A DNA stretch of 26,386 nucleotides from contig CAJXEF010000008.1 in NCBI GenBank assembly GCA_913052545.1, forward strand, positions 1-26,386, read 5' to 3'. This DNA is from an uncultured Chloroflexota bacterium (GTDB lineage: Bacteria > Chloroflexota > Dehalococcoidia > UBA3495). Every line of letters begins with the position of its first letter. Positions within the stretch are counted from its first letter, which is position 1. A program made the translations under genes and the position numbers. The notes under the pieces are model-generated. The model ran no database searches. It worked only from the letters and a program-made list of their open reading frames with translations, and was not told the origin of the DNA. Below, piece after piece: positions 1 to 8,036 of the stretch.

Positions 1-519
1 AGTCCAAAACCTGCTCGTGTATTACGTCAAAACAAAATACATATTGACGTCATGCCAACCGAACCATATACATCTCAAGATTTGATAGAGTCCATAAAGG
101 ACATAGGGCTTGATAATAAGCAGGTAGCGGTTCAGCACTATGGTGGCCCGAATAGTCAGCTTATAGATAATTTAAAGAGTATGGGCGCTCAGGTACGAGA
201 GGTAACTCTTTATATGTGGGGTTTACCTGAAGACGAATCTCCGATATTAGGTATGATCGACGAGATCTCTGCAGGAAAAATAGACGCGGTGGCCTTTACA
301 AGTCAACCGCAAGTGGGAAATCTCCTTACAATAGCTGAGAAGGCCGGAAAAGAAAAATCCCTTCGCGATGGTCTCGCTGGGACAGTGTTATTGGCATCGG
401 TAGGACCTGTATGCACCCGCAAATTGGAACAGTTAGGATTCGATGTTGATTTAGAGCCTGACCATCCGCATATGGGTAGCTTGGTTGTAGCTATGGCGGA
501 ATATTTGGAAGCTCATTAG
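1..519 (+). CDS. hemD: Uroporphyrinogen-III synthase (HemD), 5'-truncated by window edge
   Basis: This is the C-terminal 172 residues of a HemD-family protein. The frame is open back to base 1, so the gene starts outside the window and the ATG at base 52 is internal. HemD cyclises hydroxymethylbilane to uroporphyrinogen III, the branch point of heme, siroheme and corrinoid synthesis, in the cytoplasm. Visible family features are the strand-rich PARVLRQNKIHIDV segment, an AVAFTSQPQV segment matching the family's conserved 'vxFTSxxxv' element, LASVGPVCTRKLEQLG near the end, and the terminal HPHMGSLVVAMAEYL helix. The family has few catalytic residues, so the call rests on this overall pattern. 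The gene is convergent with the small membrane protein that ends 12 bases downstream. A different two-domain tetrapyrrole protein carrying a HemD domain cannot be excluded without the N-terminus. Confidence 0.85.
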   Translation, partial: SPKPARVLRQNKIHIDVMPTEPYTSQDLIESIKDIGLDNKQVAVQHYGGPNSQLIDNLKSMGAQVREVTLYMWGLPEDESPILGMIDEISAGKIDAVAFTSQPQVGNLLTIAEKAGKEKSLRDGLAGTVLLASVGPVCTRKLEQLGFDVDLEPDHPHMGSLVVAMAEYLEAH

Positions 520-531
520 AGTATTTTCAGA

Positions 532-927
532 TTACTGTTTGAACCAACGAGTTAGCTTCTCCCACCTTGATTCTCTGACCTCTTCTAATGGTTTGTCACG
601 CCAGTATTTTGCATAATGTTTTGGTCGAGGCTTTACGAAAAACATGATATATGCGATACCAAAAAGTATTAGTCCGATCCAGATCAATGGCCAAAACCAA
701 AAACCACCTATCAGTAAAGCCGCCATAGCTAATAAGACGATCTTGGTTTTGGTTATCTTGGTCGTATTGGCCCTTATAGGGATATCATCAGATGCGTCAG
801 GACCCAAATTATCGGTCGGACCTGAATGATCATCACGGATATCTAGTGTGTCAGTTGGCGTAGATTCTTGACTATCCACAAATTCTTTCAGGATCTCCTC
901 AATTTCTTCTTGGTATTTGTCTGGCAC
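532..927 (-). CDS. Small two-helix membrane protein, unknown function
   Basis: I do not recognise a named family. The 131-residue product begins with an acidic, probably helical segment (MPDKYQEEIEEILKEF). A polar linker follows to about residue 55, then a hydrophobic hairpin at about 62-98 made of two adjacent membrane segments separated by a Trp/Pro turn (FWFWPLIW). The tail is strongly basic and aromatic (KPRPKHYAKYWRDKP, then WEKLTRWFKQ). The layout suggests both termini on the cytoplasmic side. The start codon is GTG, with AGGAG about 11 bases upstream. A TATAAT lies upstream in this orientation, inside the inverted repeat at 961-999. Its neighbours (hemD and yqeY) give no functional hint. 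That it is a real gene is fairly sure from its membrane layout and intact frame; its function is unknown. Confidence 0.7.
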   Translation of the reverse strand: MPDKYQEEIEEILKEFVDSQESTPTDTLDIRDDHSGPTDNLGPDASDDIPIRANTTKITKTKIVLLAMAALLIGGFWFWPLIWIGLILFGIAYIMFFVKPRPKHYAKYWRDKPLEEVRESRWEKLTRWFKQ

Positions 928-960
928 TGACCTGTATACTCCTAATGTGATACTGTTATA

Positions 961-999
961 TTCTGTACAACATTATATATTATTAATAAGCGTACAGAA
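961..999. promoter_or_regulatory. Inverted repeat flanking a TATAAT, possible operator
   Basis: Perfect 8-base arms, TTCTGTAC at 961-968 and GTACAGAA at 992-999, flank a 23-base AT-rich spacer. The spacer contains ATTATA at 972-977, which reads TATAAT on the minus strand, correctly placed for the gene that starts at 927. The arms would cover the -35 region and the start-site region. That arrangement fits a repressor operator, although a long-loop hairpin is also possible. It lies in the divergent gap between the membrane protein gene and yqeY. Confidence 0.45.
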
Positions 1000-1107
1000 A
1001 ACTAAATAGAGTTAGTATGATCAAAGTTCAATTGGTACTATGGTAACGGCCCCAATAAAATCTTTATGTATATGGGTGCTATTGATAATCCGTTCACAAT
1101 TTCTTAA

Positions 1108-1566
1108 ATGAACAATATGACTATTAAAGAAAGACTTGAAGAAGACATCAAACAGACCATGCGTGATAGAAACCAACCTAGGTTAGAGGCTTTACGGTTT
1201 CTTAAAAATGCTGTATTGATGCTAGAGAAAGATAAACAAATGACTTTGGATGATACTGGTGTGTCTGAGGTTATTGCTAAGCAGGTAAAGGATCGAAGGG
1301 AGAGTATCATCATGTTTGAAAAAGGTGGTAGAGACGACTTAGTCTCTAAGGAATTGGTTGAACTTACTGTTTTAGAGGAATATCTTCCTCCCCAGATGAA
1401 CGTAGATGAACTCTCAAATATGATTCATGACGTTATAGAAGAATTAGGAGCTCTAACATTGCAGGATAAGGGAAAAGTGATGGGTAAGTTAATGCCTCAA
1501 GTAAGAGGGTTAGCTGACGGTTCTGAGGTCAACGATCTAGTAGAAAAAATGCTTGGCTCTACTTAG
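1108..1566 (+). CDS. yqeY: GatB/YqeY domain protein
   Basis: This 152-residue protein matches the usual length and pattern of the stand-alone YqeY family. These proteins resemble the tRNA-binding tail domain of the GatB subunit of the tRNA-dependent amidotransferase. Recognisable stretches are MTIKERLEEDIKQTMRDRN, RLEALRFLKNAV, the KQVKDRRESIIMFEKGGR helix, LEEYLPPQM, and the C-terminal DKGKVMGKLMPQVRGLADG. The precise cellular role of stand-alone YqeY is not settled; a role near tRNA aminoacylation is inferred from the GatB link. Two in-frame ATGs (1108 and 1117) are possible and neither has a clear ribosome binding site; the longer form is given. purQ follows 29 bases later on the same strand, so cotranscription is likely. 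Confidence 0.9.
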   Translation: MNNMTIKERLEEDIKQTMRDRNQPRLEALRFLKNAVLMLEKDKQMTLDDTGVSEVIAKQVKDRRESIIMFEKGGRDDLVSKELVELTVLEEYLPPQMNVDELSNMIHDVIEELGALTLQDKGKVMGKLMPQVRGLADGSEVNDLVEKMLGST

Positions 1567-1595
1567 TCGATGTGGTTATCAAGTGGGTTTTTTGA

Positions 1596-2291
1596 ATGAG
1601 ATTTGGTGTTGTTGTATTTCCAGGCACTTGGAGCGATACCGATTGCCATTTCGTGATCAACGACATACTTCTCCAAGATGTTGGGTACGTTTGGCACGAT
1701 CAGACTGCTCTCGGTGATTATGATTGTATAATTCTACCAGGCGGATTCTCTTATGGAGACTACCTTAGACCAGGATCTATAGCATGCTTATCACCAGTCA
1801 TGACCGCTATACGTTCATATGCGGATAATGGTGGGCTTGTAATCGGTATATGTAACGGGTTTCAAATTTTGTGTGAATCTGGTCTACTCCCAGGTGTTCT
1901 ATTGCCCAATGCTCACACTGAGTATAGATGCGTCGGGACTAATTTACTAACATCACGAATTGATACTCCGTTCAGCATGTTGTGCAACGCTGATCAAGTG
2001 TTACGTATACCGGTATCTCATGGAGAAGGAAATTATTTTGCGGATCCTGACACGCTTGCTAATTTAGAAGAGACAGGAAGAGTTTTGTTTCGGTATTGTG
2101 GCCCCACTGGCGAGGTAAATAGTGATTACAACCCCAACGGTTCTGCGAATAACATAGCGGGTATCCTAAATGAATCGGGGAATATTTTGGGGATGATGCC
2201 GCACCCTGAGAGAAGTTGCGAAAGTCTTCTAGGAAGTACTGATGGACTTCTCATATTTCAATCTCTAGTAAATTCGAAACTAGCCAAGTAA
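1596..2291 (+). CDS. purQ: Phosphoribosylformylglycinamidine synthase, glutaminase subunit PurQ
   Basis: PurQ hydrolyses glutamine and passes ammonia to PurL, which converts FGAR to FGAM in de novo purine synthesis. The 231-residue protein is a complete class-I glutamine amidotransferase of normal length. It shows the N-terminal FPGTWSDTDC segment, ILPGGFSYGDYLRPG at about 46-60 (oxyanion region), the nucleophile elbow GICNGFQIL with Cys86, and the His203/Glu205 pair in MPHPER that completes the triad. The ATG start is in register with other PurQ proteins. purL lies about 1 kb downstream, separated by an EamA permease. PurS, the small subunit needed for the PurQ-PurL complex, is not present in the window. 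Confidence 0.96.
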   Translation: MRFGVVVFPGTWSDTDCHFVINDILLQDVGYVWHDQTALGDYDCIILPGGFSYGDYLRPGSIACLSPVMTAIRSYADNGGLVIGICNGFQILCESGLLPGVLLPNAHTEYRCVGTNLLTSRIDTPFSMLCNADQVLRIPVSHGEGNYFADPDTLANLEETGRVLFRYCGPTGEVNSDYNPNGSANNIAGILNESGNILGMMPHPERSCESLLGSTDGLLIFQSLVNSKLAK

Positions 2292-2298
2292 CCTACCT

Positions 2299-3180
2299 TT
2301 GTTAGCTATATTATTAGCATTGGTCGCAGCTATGGGGTTTGGCAGCGCTGCCATATTCGCGCGAATAGGTATGGCAAAATTCAATCCCTTGCCGGCTACC
2401 TTGATATCTACCGTGGCAAGTTTAATCCCGTTGATGGTCGTCACTTTTCTATTTGCTTTCGATGATTTTAAAGCCCTGCCAGCACTAGCATATCTTTTCT
2501 TTCTTGGACACGGGGCTCTGACGTTTGTTGGAGGCCGAATGCAAAATTTACTGTCAATTAAATTTATAGGTGCCTCTCGGTCGGGCCCATTCGTGGGTTC
2601 TGCTGCTTTATTCTCTGCATTCTTCGCGACCACTTTTATGGGGGAACAATTGGGATTCCTGGTAGGAATTGGTACGTTTCTCGTGGTCGCAGGATTGGCA
2701 ACTAGTACAGGGGATTTGCTGGGACATCAATGGCGGATAGATAAGCGATCATTTCTTGGATATACGTTTGGTTTGGGCGCCGCTGCTTGTTATGGAGGGT
2801 CAAACTTAGCTGCTAAAGCCCTAAGTCTGGAATATGGATCCCCTCTATTGGTAGCTGGTATGGGGGTATTATTCGGGTCCCTACTTTTAGGACTCTGTTC
2901 GAGTAAACAGGCGTTTCTGGGTATTGCCTCCGATCGGCGAGGTGTCATTTTCTTGACTTTATCCGGGTGGGCAGCTGCGGTGGCTGTGGTGTCCCTATAT
3001 TACGCTTTTTCTATGTCTGATGTAGTGGTTATAGCGCCGATAGCAGCTATCAATCCGTTGATAACCATATTATTGGCACAGATATTCCTAAGGAGATTAG
3101 AGAAAGTAACTTTTGCTGTGTTTTTTGGAGCGTTATTGGCGGTGATAGGGGTAGGCTTGGTCATTATTGGGGGTTCATGA
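2299..3180 (+). CDS. EamA (DMT superfamily) permease
   Basis: This is a 293-residue, highly hydrophobic protein with about ten predicted membrane segments arranged as two five-helix halves, the standard size and layout of EamA/DMT transporters. Family-like stretches are the first helix with GFGSAAIFARIGM, the loop-helix RMQNLLSIKFIGASRSGP followed by ALFSAFFATTFMGEQ at the end of half one, and SDVVVIAPIAAINPLITILLAQ with the ending GVGLVIIGG in half two. The substrate is unknown; the family exports amino acids, nucleotides and other metabolites. The start is a TTG seven bases after the purQ stop. It is the only start near the N-terminus because a stop lies in frame at 2281. A nucleobase or nucleoside role is tempting from its place between purQ and purL, but is not shown by the sequence. 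Confidence 0.88.
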   Translation: MLAILLALVAAMGFGSAAIFARIGMAKFNPLPATLISTVASLIPLMVVTFLFAFDDFKALPALAYLFFLGHGALTFVGGRMQNLLSIKFIGASRSGPFVGSAALFSAFFATTFMGEQLGFLVGIGTFLVVAGLATSTGDLLGHQWRIDKRSFLGYTFGLGAAACYGGSNLAAKALSLEYGSPLLVAGMGVLFGSLLLGLCSSKQAFLGIASDRRGVIFLTLSGWAAAVAVVSLYYAFSMSDVVVIAPIAAINPLITILLAQIFLRRLEKVTFAVFFGALLAVIGVGLVIIGGS

Positions 3181-3278
3181 TAGGGAAGTTATTGAAGTTA
3201 CTTACAATTTGGGTCTTACCGGCTAACTGGGCTGTGGTTATAATAAAGTTCCACCGATTTTTGGCTAATAAGTCATAA
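3177..3278 (+). CDS. Possible small basic membrane-associated peptide (33 aa)
   Basis: An ATG at 3177 overlaps the EamA stop as ATGA, the usual arrangement for translational coupling, and opens a 33-codon frame ending TAA at 3276-3278. The peptide begins MIGKLLKLLTIWVLPANW and ends in a basic, aromatic tail (IIKFHRFLANKS). It alternates hydrophobic and lysine-rich stretches like a membrane-surface peptide. A G-run sits three bases before the ATG, too close for a good ribosome binding site. I know no matching family. The frame could be chance, since short AT-rich frames are common. Confidence 0.25.
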   Translation: MIGKLLKLLTIWVLPANWAVVIIKFHRFLANKS

Positions 3279-3288
3279 TACGTTAAGA

Positions 3289-5559
3289 ATGGAGAGAATG
3301 GTAGTTACTGATGAAATATTATCTTCCATAGCGCTGAGTCGATCCGAATACGAATTAATAGTCTCGATGCTCGATAGAGATCCGAACTCGGTAGAACTTG
3401 GAATGTTTGGTGCCCTGTGGAGTGAACACTGTGGATATAAGCATTCCAAGCTCCTTTTAAGCGCTTTACCTAGTCGGTCTCATAGAACCTTGTCTAAGTC
3501 CGGATCTGAAAACGCGGGTGCTATAGATATTGGGGATGGCTTGGCGATTGTGTTTAAAGTCGAATCACACAACCATCCGTCTGCTGTTGAACCTTTCCAA
3601 GGTGCAGCCACTGGAGTTGGAGGTATAGTCAGGGATATTTTAGCGATGGGAGCTAGACCTATTGCGTTACTAAATTCGTTGAGATTTGGGCAACTGGAAG
3701 ACCCAAAGACTCGTCATCTTTTCAAGGGGGTGGTGGGTGGCATATCTTGGTATGGGAATTGTATTGGCGTTCCAGATGTCGGCGGGGAGATTAGTTTTCA
3801 CTCTTCTTACAATCAAAATCCTTTAGTTAACGCTATGTGTGTAGGATTAGTGGAGACTTCCAAAATAGCTACAGCTGCTGCAAATTTCTCAGGTCATCTG
3901 GTATTGCTTGCCGGGGCCGAAACCGGGCGAGATGGGATACATGGGGCATCTGGATTGGCATCCCGTTCGTTAGAAGATAATCCGGAGCTACTGCCAACGG
4001 TTCAAGTGGGTAATCCATTTTTAGAAAAAGTGTTAATCGAAGCTTGTTTAGAATCGCTTAACGAGGGTTTAGTTCCCGCCATACAGGATTTGGGAGCAGC
4101 GGGTTTAACCAGTGCTGCTTTAGAGTCTGCTGACAGAGGGGAGAAAGGAGTTACTCTAGACGTTTCTAAGGTGCATCGTAGAGAACCTGGTATGACCCCT
4201 TATGAAGTTATGCTTTCAGAGTCTCAAGAACGTATGCTTTTAATGGTTTCAGCGAATAATCTTATTCGGTTATCAACTATCTTTAAAAAATGGGGCATAC
4301 CACTAGTTGAAATAGGTTACATCACTGAGGAGCCTGTAGCTAAGGTGGTGGATGGAGAGAAACTATTAGTTGACCTGCCTCTCAAAGCTCTTACAGAATC
4401 GCCTAAATATAGATTGAAAGGTAAGATGACCAAAGCTCAAATAGATAGGCAAAAATTGCATTTGTCGGATGTACCCTTGCCAAGTTGCGGGCCAGACAAA
4501 GTTTTATTACGACTTCTAGGTTCACCTAATATAGCTAGTAAACACAGCGTGTATAGGCAGTACGATCATCAAGTGCAGACTAATACTGTTATCGGACCGG
4601 GCAGTGATGCGGCGGTTTTGAGGGTTAAAGGTACTAATAAAAGTATTGCTTTGACTATTGACGGTAACGCGCGGTATTGCTATCTAGATCCTTATCGAGG
4701 AGGAGAAATAGCAATATCAGAAACCTGCAGAAATTTGTCCTGTACGGGAGCTATTCCACTGGCTCTTACTGATTGTTTGAATTTTGGTAATCCAGAGAAA
4801 CTGGATATTTATTACCAGTTAGAATGGGCAATTCGAGGTATGGCTAGAGCTTGTAGGGTGTTAGGAGTACCTGTGGTAAGTGGTAACGTTAGCTTATACA
4901 ACGAGTATCAGGATCGGCCCATATTTCCGACACCTGTCATAGGTGGGTTGGGCCTACTTGATGACGGAGACCAGTACGTGTCATCATCTTTTCCAGAAGA
5001 AGGGCTTTTGGTTATGTTATTAGGAGCGAGTGACTGGTCGCATCAATCATCCGGACTGGCCGGTAGCGAATACCTAGAGATGTTCCATGATACGGTTGCA
5101 GGCAGGCCATATATAAAGCTTAACCTAGAGAAGAAGGTCCAGGATTTGTGTCGACAGGCGATTAAAAAACGTTTGATTTACTCGGCACATGATTGTTCTG
5201 ATGGTGGCCTTGCCACTTGCCTGGCGGAATGCTGCATTTCCCGTAAGGTCGCGCATGTATCGGGAATTTCCAACCGTACTAAAGAAATGATAGGATTTAG
5301 AGGCGGAGACCTTTTTTACGAATTACCGAGGAGATGGGATTTGGCCCTATTCGGTGAGGCTCAATCGAGAATAGTCGTGTCATTAGATCCAGGGAATAAA
5401 GGCTTATTGGAAGCCTTGGCTAATGACATTGGTGTTCCTTTTATGGATCTGGGATTCACAGGTGGTTCTAAATTTGAAATGGGTTCAGAAATTGATTTAC
5501 CTGTAGAAGAAATATATGATTCATGGTCTGGAGGACTGGAAGAAGCCCTGTCTGTTTGA
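3289..5559 (+). CDS. purL: Phosphoribosylformylglycinamidine synthase, synthetase subunit PurL
   Basis: PurL uses ATP and the ammonia delivered by PurQ to turn FGAR into FGAM. At 756 residues it is the short form of PurL that works with separate PurQ and PurS, not the 1,290-residue fused form of enterobacteria. Visible features are WSEHCGYKHS with His47, the nucleotide-binding VESHNHPSAVEPFQGAATG at about 91-109, IQDLGAAGLTSA and MLSESQERMLLMV in the first half. In the second half are the repeated AIRM/AIRC-type layout (GGEIAISETCRNLSCTGAIP, NFGNPEKLDIYYQLEWAI, VSGNVSLYNE) and SAHDCSDGGLATCLAECC near the end. The ATG at 3289 has no strong Shine-Dalgarno site; an in-frame ATG at 3298 is an alternative. 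The gene is intact. The glycosyltransferase gene begins 26 bases after it. Confidence 0.97.
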   Translation: MERMVVTDEILSSIALSRSEYELIVSMLDRDPNSVELGMFGALWSEHCGYKHSKLLLSALPSRSHRTLSKSGSENAGAIDIGDGLAIVFKVESHNHPSAVEPFQGAATGVGGIVRDILAMGARPIALLNSLRFGQLEDPKTRHLFKGVVGGISWYGNCIGVPDVGGEISFHSSYNQNPLVNAMCVGLVETSKIATAAANFSGHLVLLAGAETGRDGIHGASGLASRSLEDNPELLPTVQVGNPFLEKVLIEACLESLNEGLVPAIQDLGAAGLTSAALESADRGEKGVTLDVSKVHRREPGMTPYEVMLSESQERMLLMVSANNLIRLSTIFKKWGIPLVEIGYITEEPVAKVVDGEKLLVDLPLKALTESPKYRLKGKMTKAQIDRQKLHLSDVPLPSCGPDKVLLRLLGSPNIASKHSVYRQYDHQVQTNTVIGPGSDAAVLRVKGTNKSIALTIDGNARYCYLDPYRGGEIAISETCRNLSCTGAIPLALTDCLNFGNPEKLDIYYQLEWAIRGMARACRVLGVPVVSGNVSLYNEYQDRPIFPTPVIGGLGLLDDGDQYVSSSFPEEGLLVMLLGASDWSHQSSGLAGSEYLEMFHDTVAGRPYIKLNLEKKVQDLCRQAIKKRLIYSAHDCSDGGLATCLAECCISRKVAHVSGISNRTKEMIGFRGGDLFYELPRRWDLALFGEAQSRIVVSLDPGNKGLLEALANDIGVPFMDLGFTGGSKFEMGSEIDLPVEEIYDSWSGGLEEALSV

Positions 5560-5585
5560 CGGGGCAACACTCAGGAGTTGCCTTT

Positions 5586-6794
5586 GTGAATACTCCTCCG
5601 TTAAAGGTATTGTTTCTAACTCCCTATTTCCGGCCGTATCTGGGCGGAATCGAGAGAGCGGTAGAGCAACTGTCTTTTAATTTGCTAGAATCGGGCCGAG
5701 TTGCTTCTGTGGCTGTTCTTACCACCAAATACGCTTTTCCCAGGATTCCACATCCTGAATGGTCCGATTACGAACTTAGTACAGGTGGGATAGAAATCTA
5801 TCGGATCAACGGATATCCGATGAAGCCGCCTCCGGTTTTTTCAGTCCCATTGGTTTGGTTCGCCCCATTACAAATCAAGAAGATTTTGAACGATTTTGAT
5901 CCCGATGTTGTGCACTTTGTTGGTGATGGTTGGTTTGTTGGTCATCTGTGGTGTTTGTTCTGGTTTAAAAACAAAGCTAAGTTTATCTTCACGCCGTCTT
6001 ATCACAAGCTATCCATTGCACGGTGGTGGTTACGGCCGATAAATGGGGTGATTTGCAGCCTAGTAGACAAAGTGGTTTCGTTATCTAACCTAGAGGCGGA
6101 TCGAGTAGGTAGAGATTATTGGGTTAATTGGAGGAAAAAACATGTTATTGGTTGGGGGGCAACGCCGTTGGAATCCTTTGGTTCGAACACGAAAGCTTTC
6201 TTAACTGAGTCTGGTGGACAGGTACCTATTAATATATTGTGTGTCGGTCGTCTGGGTGACCATAAAGGGCAATATTGGCTCCTAGAGATTTATAAACATG
6301 CTTGTAAACAATTCAACCAGCCAGCTCGATTGATTTTGGTTGGTCGTGACGAAGGTGGTGAGGCAGCACTCCGCGAAGAAGTAAAAACGGCTGGATTAGA
6401 GGATGAAGTGATATTCGCAGGGGAGTTGGATGATGGGGCTTTACGGAATTGGTATGCAAGTTCCGAACTATTTGTGTTGTTCTCTCGGTATGAGGCGTTC
6501 GGATTGGTTTTTTTTGAGGCAATGATAGCGGGTGTTCCAGTTTTAACCCATGACGTGGGAGCTAACAAAGAACTGCTGCTTGAAGGTGCGATAGTAATCC
6601 CAAGATTCGACCAAAACATTGCTATTTCAGAATTGGTTAATCTAGTGAATAACGATGTGTATAGAAGGCGTCTTGGCCAGGAGGGAAAGAACTATTCACT
6701 GAAAGAATTCTCATGGAACGTCGTCTCCGAAAAGTATTTGAAAATTTATACTGAAGGTCCGATAAGGAAGGATAGATGGAACGCGAAGCATTAG
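5586..6794 (+). CDS. GT4-family glycosyltransferase
   Basis: This is a GT-B fold retaining glycosyltransferase of 402 residues. The N-terminal domain starts LFLTPYFRPYLGGIERAVEQL, the glycine-rich acceptor-side loop of GT4 enzymes. The C-terminal domain has CVGRLGDHKGQYWLLEIY and the EX7E motif (Glu303 and Glu311) in YEAFGLVFFEAM, followed by AGVPVLTHDVGANKEL, which together bind the nucleotide-sugar donor. The frame is open upstream into purL, but the GTG at 5586 is preferred because AGGAG at 5573-5577 lies eight bases before it and it puts LKVLFLTPYF at the normal N-terminus. The end overlaps the next gene, a glycoside hydrolase, by 19 bases, so the pair is probably translated together. Donor and acceptor cannot be read from the sequence; a soluble glycoside, glycan or glycolipid product is possible. 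Confidence 0.88.
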   Translation: MNTPPLKVLFLTPYFRPYLGGIERAVEQLSFNLLESGRVASVAVLTTKYAFPRIPHPEWSDYELSTGGIEIYRINGYPMKPPPVFSVPLVWFAPLQIKKILNDFDPDVVHFVGDGWFVGHLWCLFWFKNKAKFIFTPSYHKLSIARWWLRPINGVICSLVDKVVSLSNLEADRVGRDYWVNWRKKHVIGWGATPLESFGSNTKAFLTESGGQVPINILCVGRLGDHKGQYWLLEIYKHACKQFNQPARLILVGRDEGGEAALREEVKTAGLEDEVIFAGELDDGALRNWYASSELFVLFSRYEAFGLVFFEAMIAGVPVLTHDVGANKELLLEGAIVIPRFDQNIAISELVNLVNNDVYRRRLGQEGKNYSLKEFSWNVVSEKYLKIYTEGPIRKDRWNAKH

Positions 6795-8005
6795 AGGCAG
6801 GAGCAAGACAAATATTACTAACGAATTTAAGGAAAGGAGTGGCTGACTGGAATGGCAAAGAATTTAGTTTTGTAGTGCCGTCTTTACGAGGATATCCGTT
6901 CCAATGGTTTTGGGACTCTTGTTTTCACGCAATAGCATTAACTCATCTAGATTTGGACCAGGCCAAGTCCGAATTGACGACACTCATGAGTGCTGCGCTT
7001 CCTGATGGGTTCATCCCACATATAATCTTTTGGGAGATGGACAAGCAACCTGAATTTCTTGCACGCAATATAGTTGGAATGGTTTCTCCAAATTATAGTT
7101 CTACTATACAACCACCAATCTTGGCTTATGCTGTAGAGCGAGTGTACCAAGCGACTGGTGACGAGGATTTTAAAGATGCCGCAATCCCCATTTTGACATC
7201 ATATTATAGATGGTTACGGATTAATCGTGATCCCGATGGTGATGGATTGATCTCAGTGATACAACCAGAAGAAGCAGGCACTGATTGTTCTCCGAAATAT
7301 GATGAAGTGTTGGGGATATCCGAACTTAGCAACCAAGGTTTTATAGCTGCATTAAAAAGAGTTTATGAGGCTTATGAACCTCTCAGGGGTGACGACAAAA
7401 AGATTCTGGAAACTAATATTTTTCATATTGAGGACGTCCTTGTAAATTCTATATATGCATTCAGTATGAGGTCATTAGCAAGGTTGTTGGGCGACTTGCC
7501 TGAGGCAGCTGAATTCGATAAAGAAGCGGAAAAAACGAGAGACGCTCTGATTGCGAAATGTTGGGATGAAACGACTGAAGCTTTTTATGATTTGTCGGGG
7601 ACAGAAGAATCTGTGTTGAAAACGGTTACTATTAGCTCACTGATGCCTTTGATATTAGATGATTTGCCCCGTTCCATTGTTGAACGATTAATTGAGAGAT
7701 GGGTTTTATCTGAAGATGATTTCTGGTTGCCCTATCCATTGCCATCCGTGCCTGCTTCCAGTCAGAAGTTCATCCCTGGTAATCCCAGAGGATTTATCTG
7801 GCGTGGTCCGACATGGATTAATACCAATTGGTTCTTATCTCACGCTTTGAGAAGACACGGTTATAGTGAGATCGCGGATGTCATAGTTGAGAAAAGCCAT
7901 GAAGCCGTAGAAATTTCTGGTTACCGTGAATATTACAATCCGTACAACGCTGAGGGTTTGGGCGCAAGTGATTTTGGTTGGTCTACCTTAATTTTAGATT
8001 TTTAA
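6776..8005 (+). CDS. GH63/MGH1-like glycoside hydrolase
   Basis: This 409-residue protein has an (alpha/alpha)6-barrel pattern typical of the GH63 branch that includes bacterial mannosylglycerate/glucosylglycerate hydrolases. Characteristic stretches are GYPFQWFWDSCFHAIAL near residue 40, ALPDGFIPHIIFWE, PEEAGTDCSPKYDEV with Asp170 as the likely general acid, GNPRGFIWRGPTWINTNWF, and the C-terminal YREYYNPYNAEGLGASDFGWS, where Glu385 or Glu393 is the candidate base. The sequence shows no signal peptide, so it probably acts in the cytoplasm. The ATG at 6776 has AAGGAAGG just upstream and lies within the end of the glycosyltransferase gene. A glycosyltransferase-hydrolase pair could make and recycle one glycoside, such as a compatible solute, but the substrate is inference. 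Other annotations used for this fold are amylo-alpha-1,6-glucosidase and trehalase-like protein. Confidence 0.82.
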   Translation: MEREALEAGARQILLTNLRKGVADWNGKEFSFVVPSLRGYPFQWFWDSCFHAIALTHLDLDQAKSELTTLMSAALPDGFIPHIIFWEMDKQPEFLARNIVGMVSPNYSSTIQPPILAYAVERVYQATGDEDFKDAAIPILTSYYRWLRINRDPDGDGLISVIQPEEAGTDCSPKYDEVLGISELSNQGFIAALKRVYEAYEPLRGDDKKILETNIFHIEDVLVNSIYAFSMRSLARLLGDLPEAAEFDKEAEKTRDALIAKCWDETTEAFYDLSGTEESVLKTVTISSLMPLILDDLPRSIVERLIERWVLSEDDFWLPYPLPSVPASSQKFIPGNPRGFIWRGPTWINTNWFLSHALRRHGYSEIADVIVEKSHEAVEISGYREYYNPYNAEGLGASDFGWSTLILDF

Positions 8006-8036
8006 ACACTTTTTATTTAGTTAGGTTAATTTAATT

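Noticed and set aside
5523..5585. Upstream extension of the glycosyltransferase frame to base 5523
   Set aside because: It overlaps the end of purL, has no ribosome binding site, and encodes residues unlike a GT4 N-terminus; GTG 5586 with AGGAG is better.
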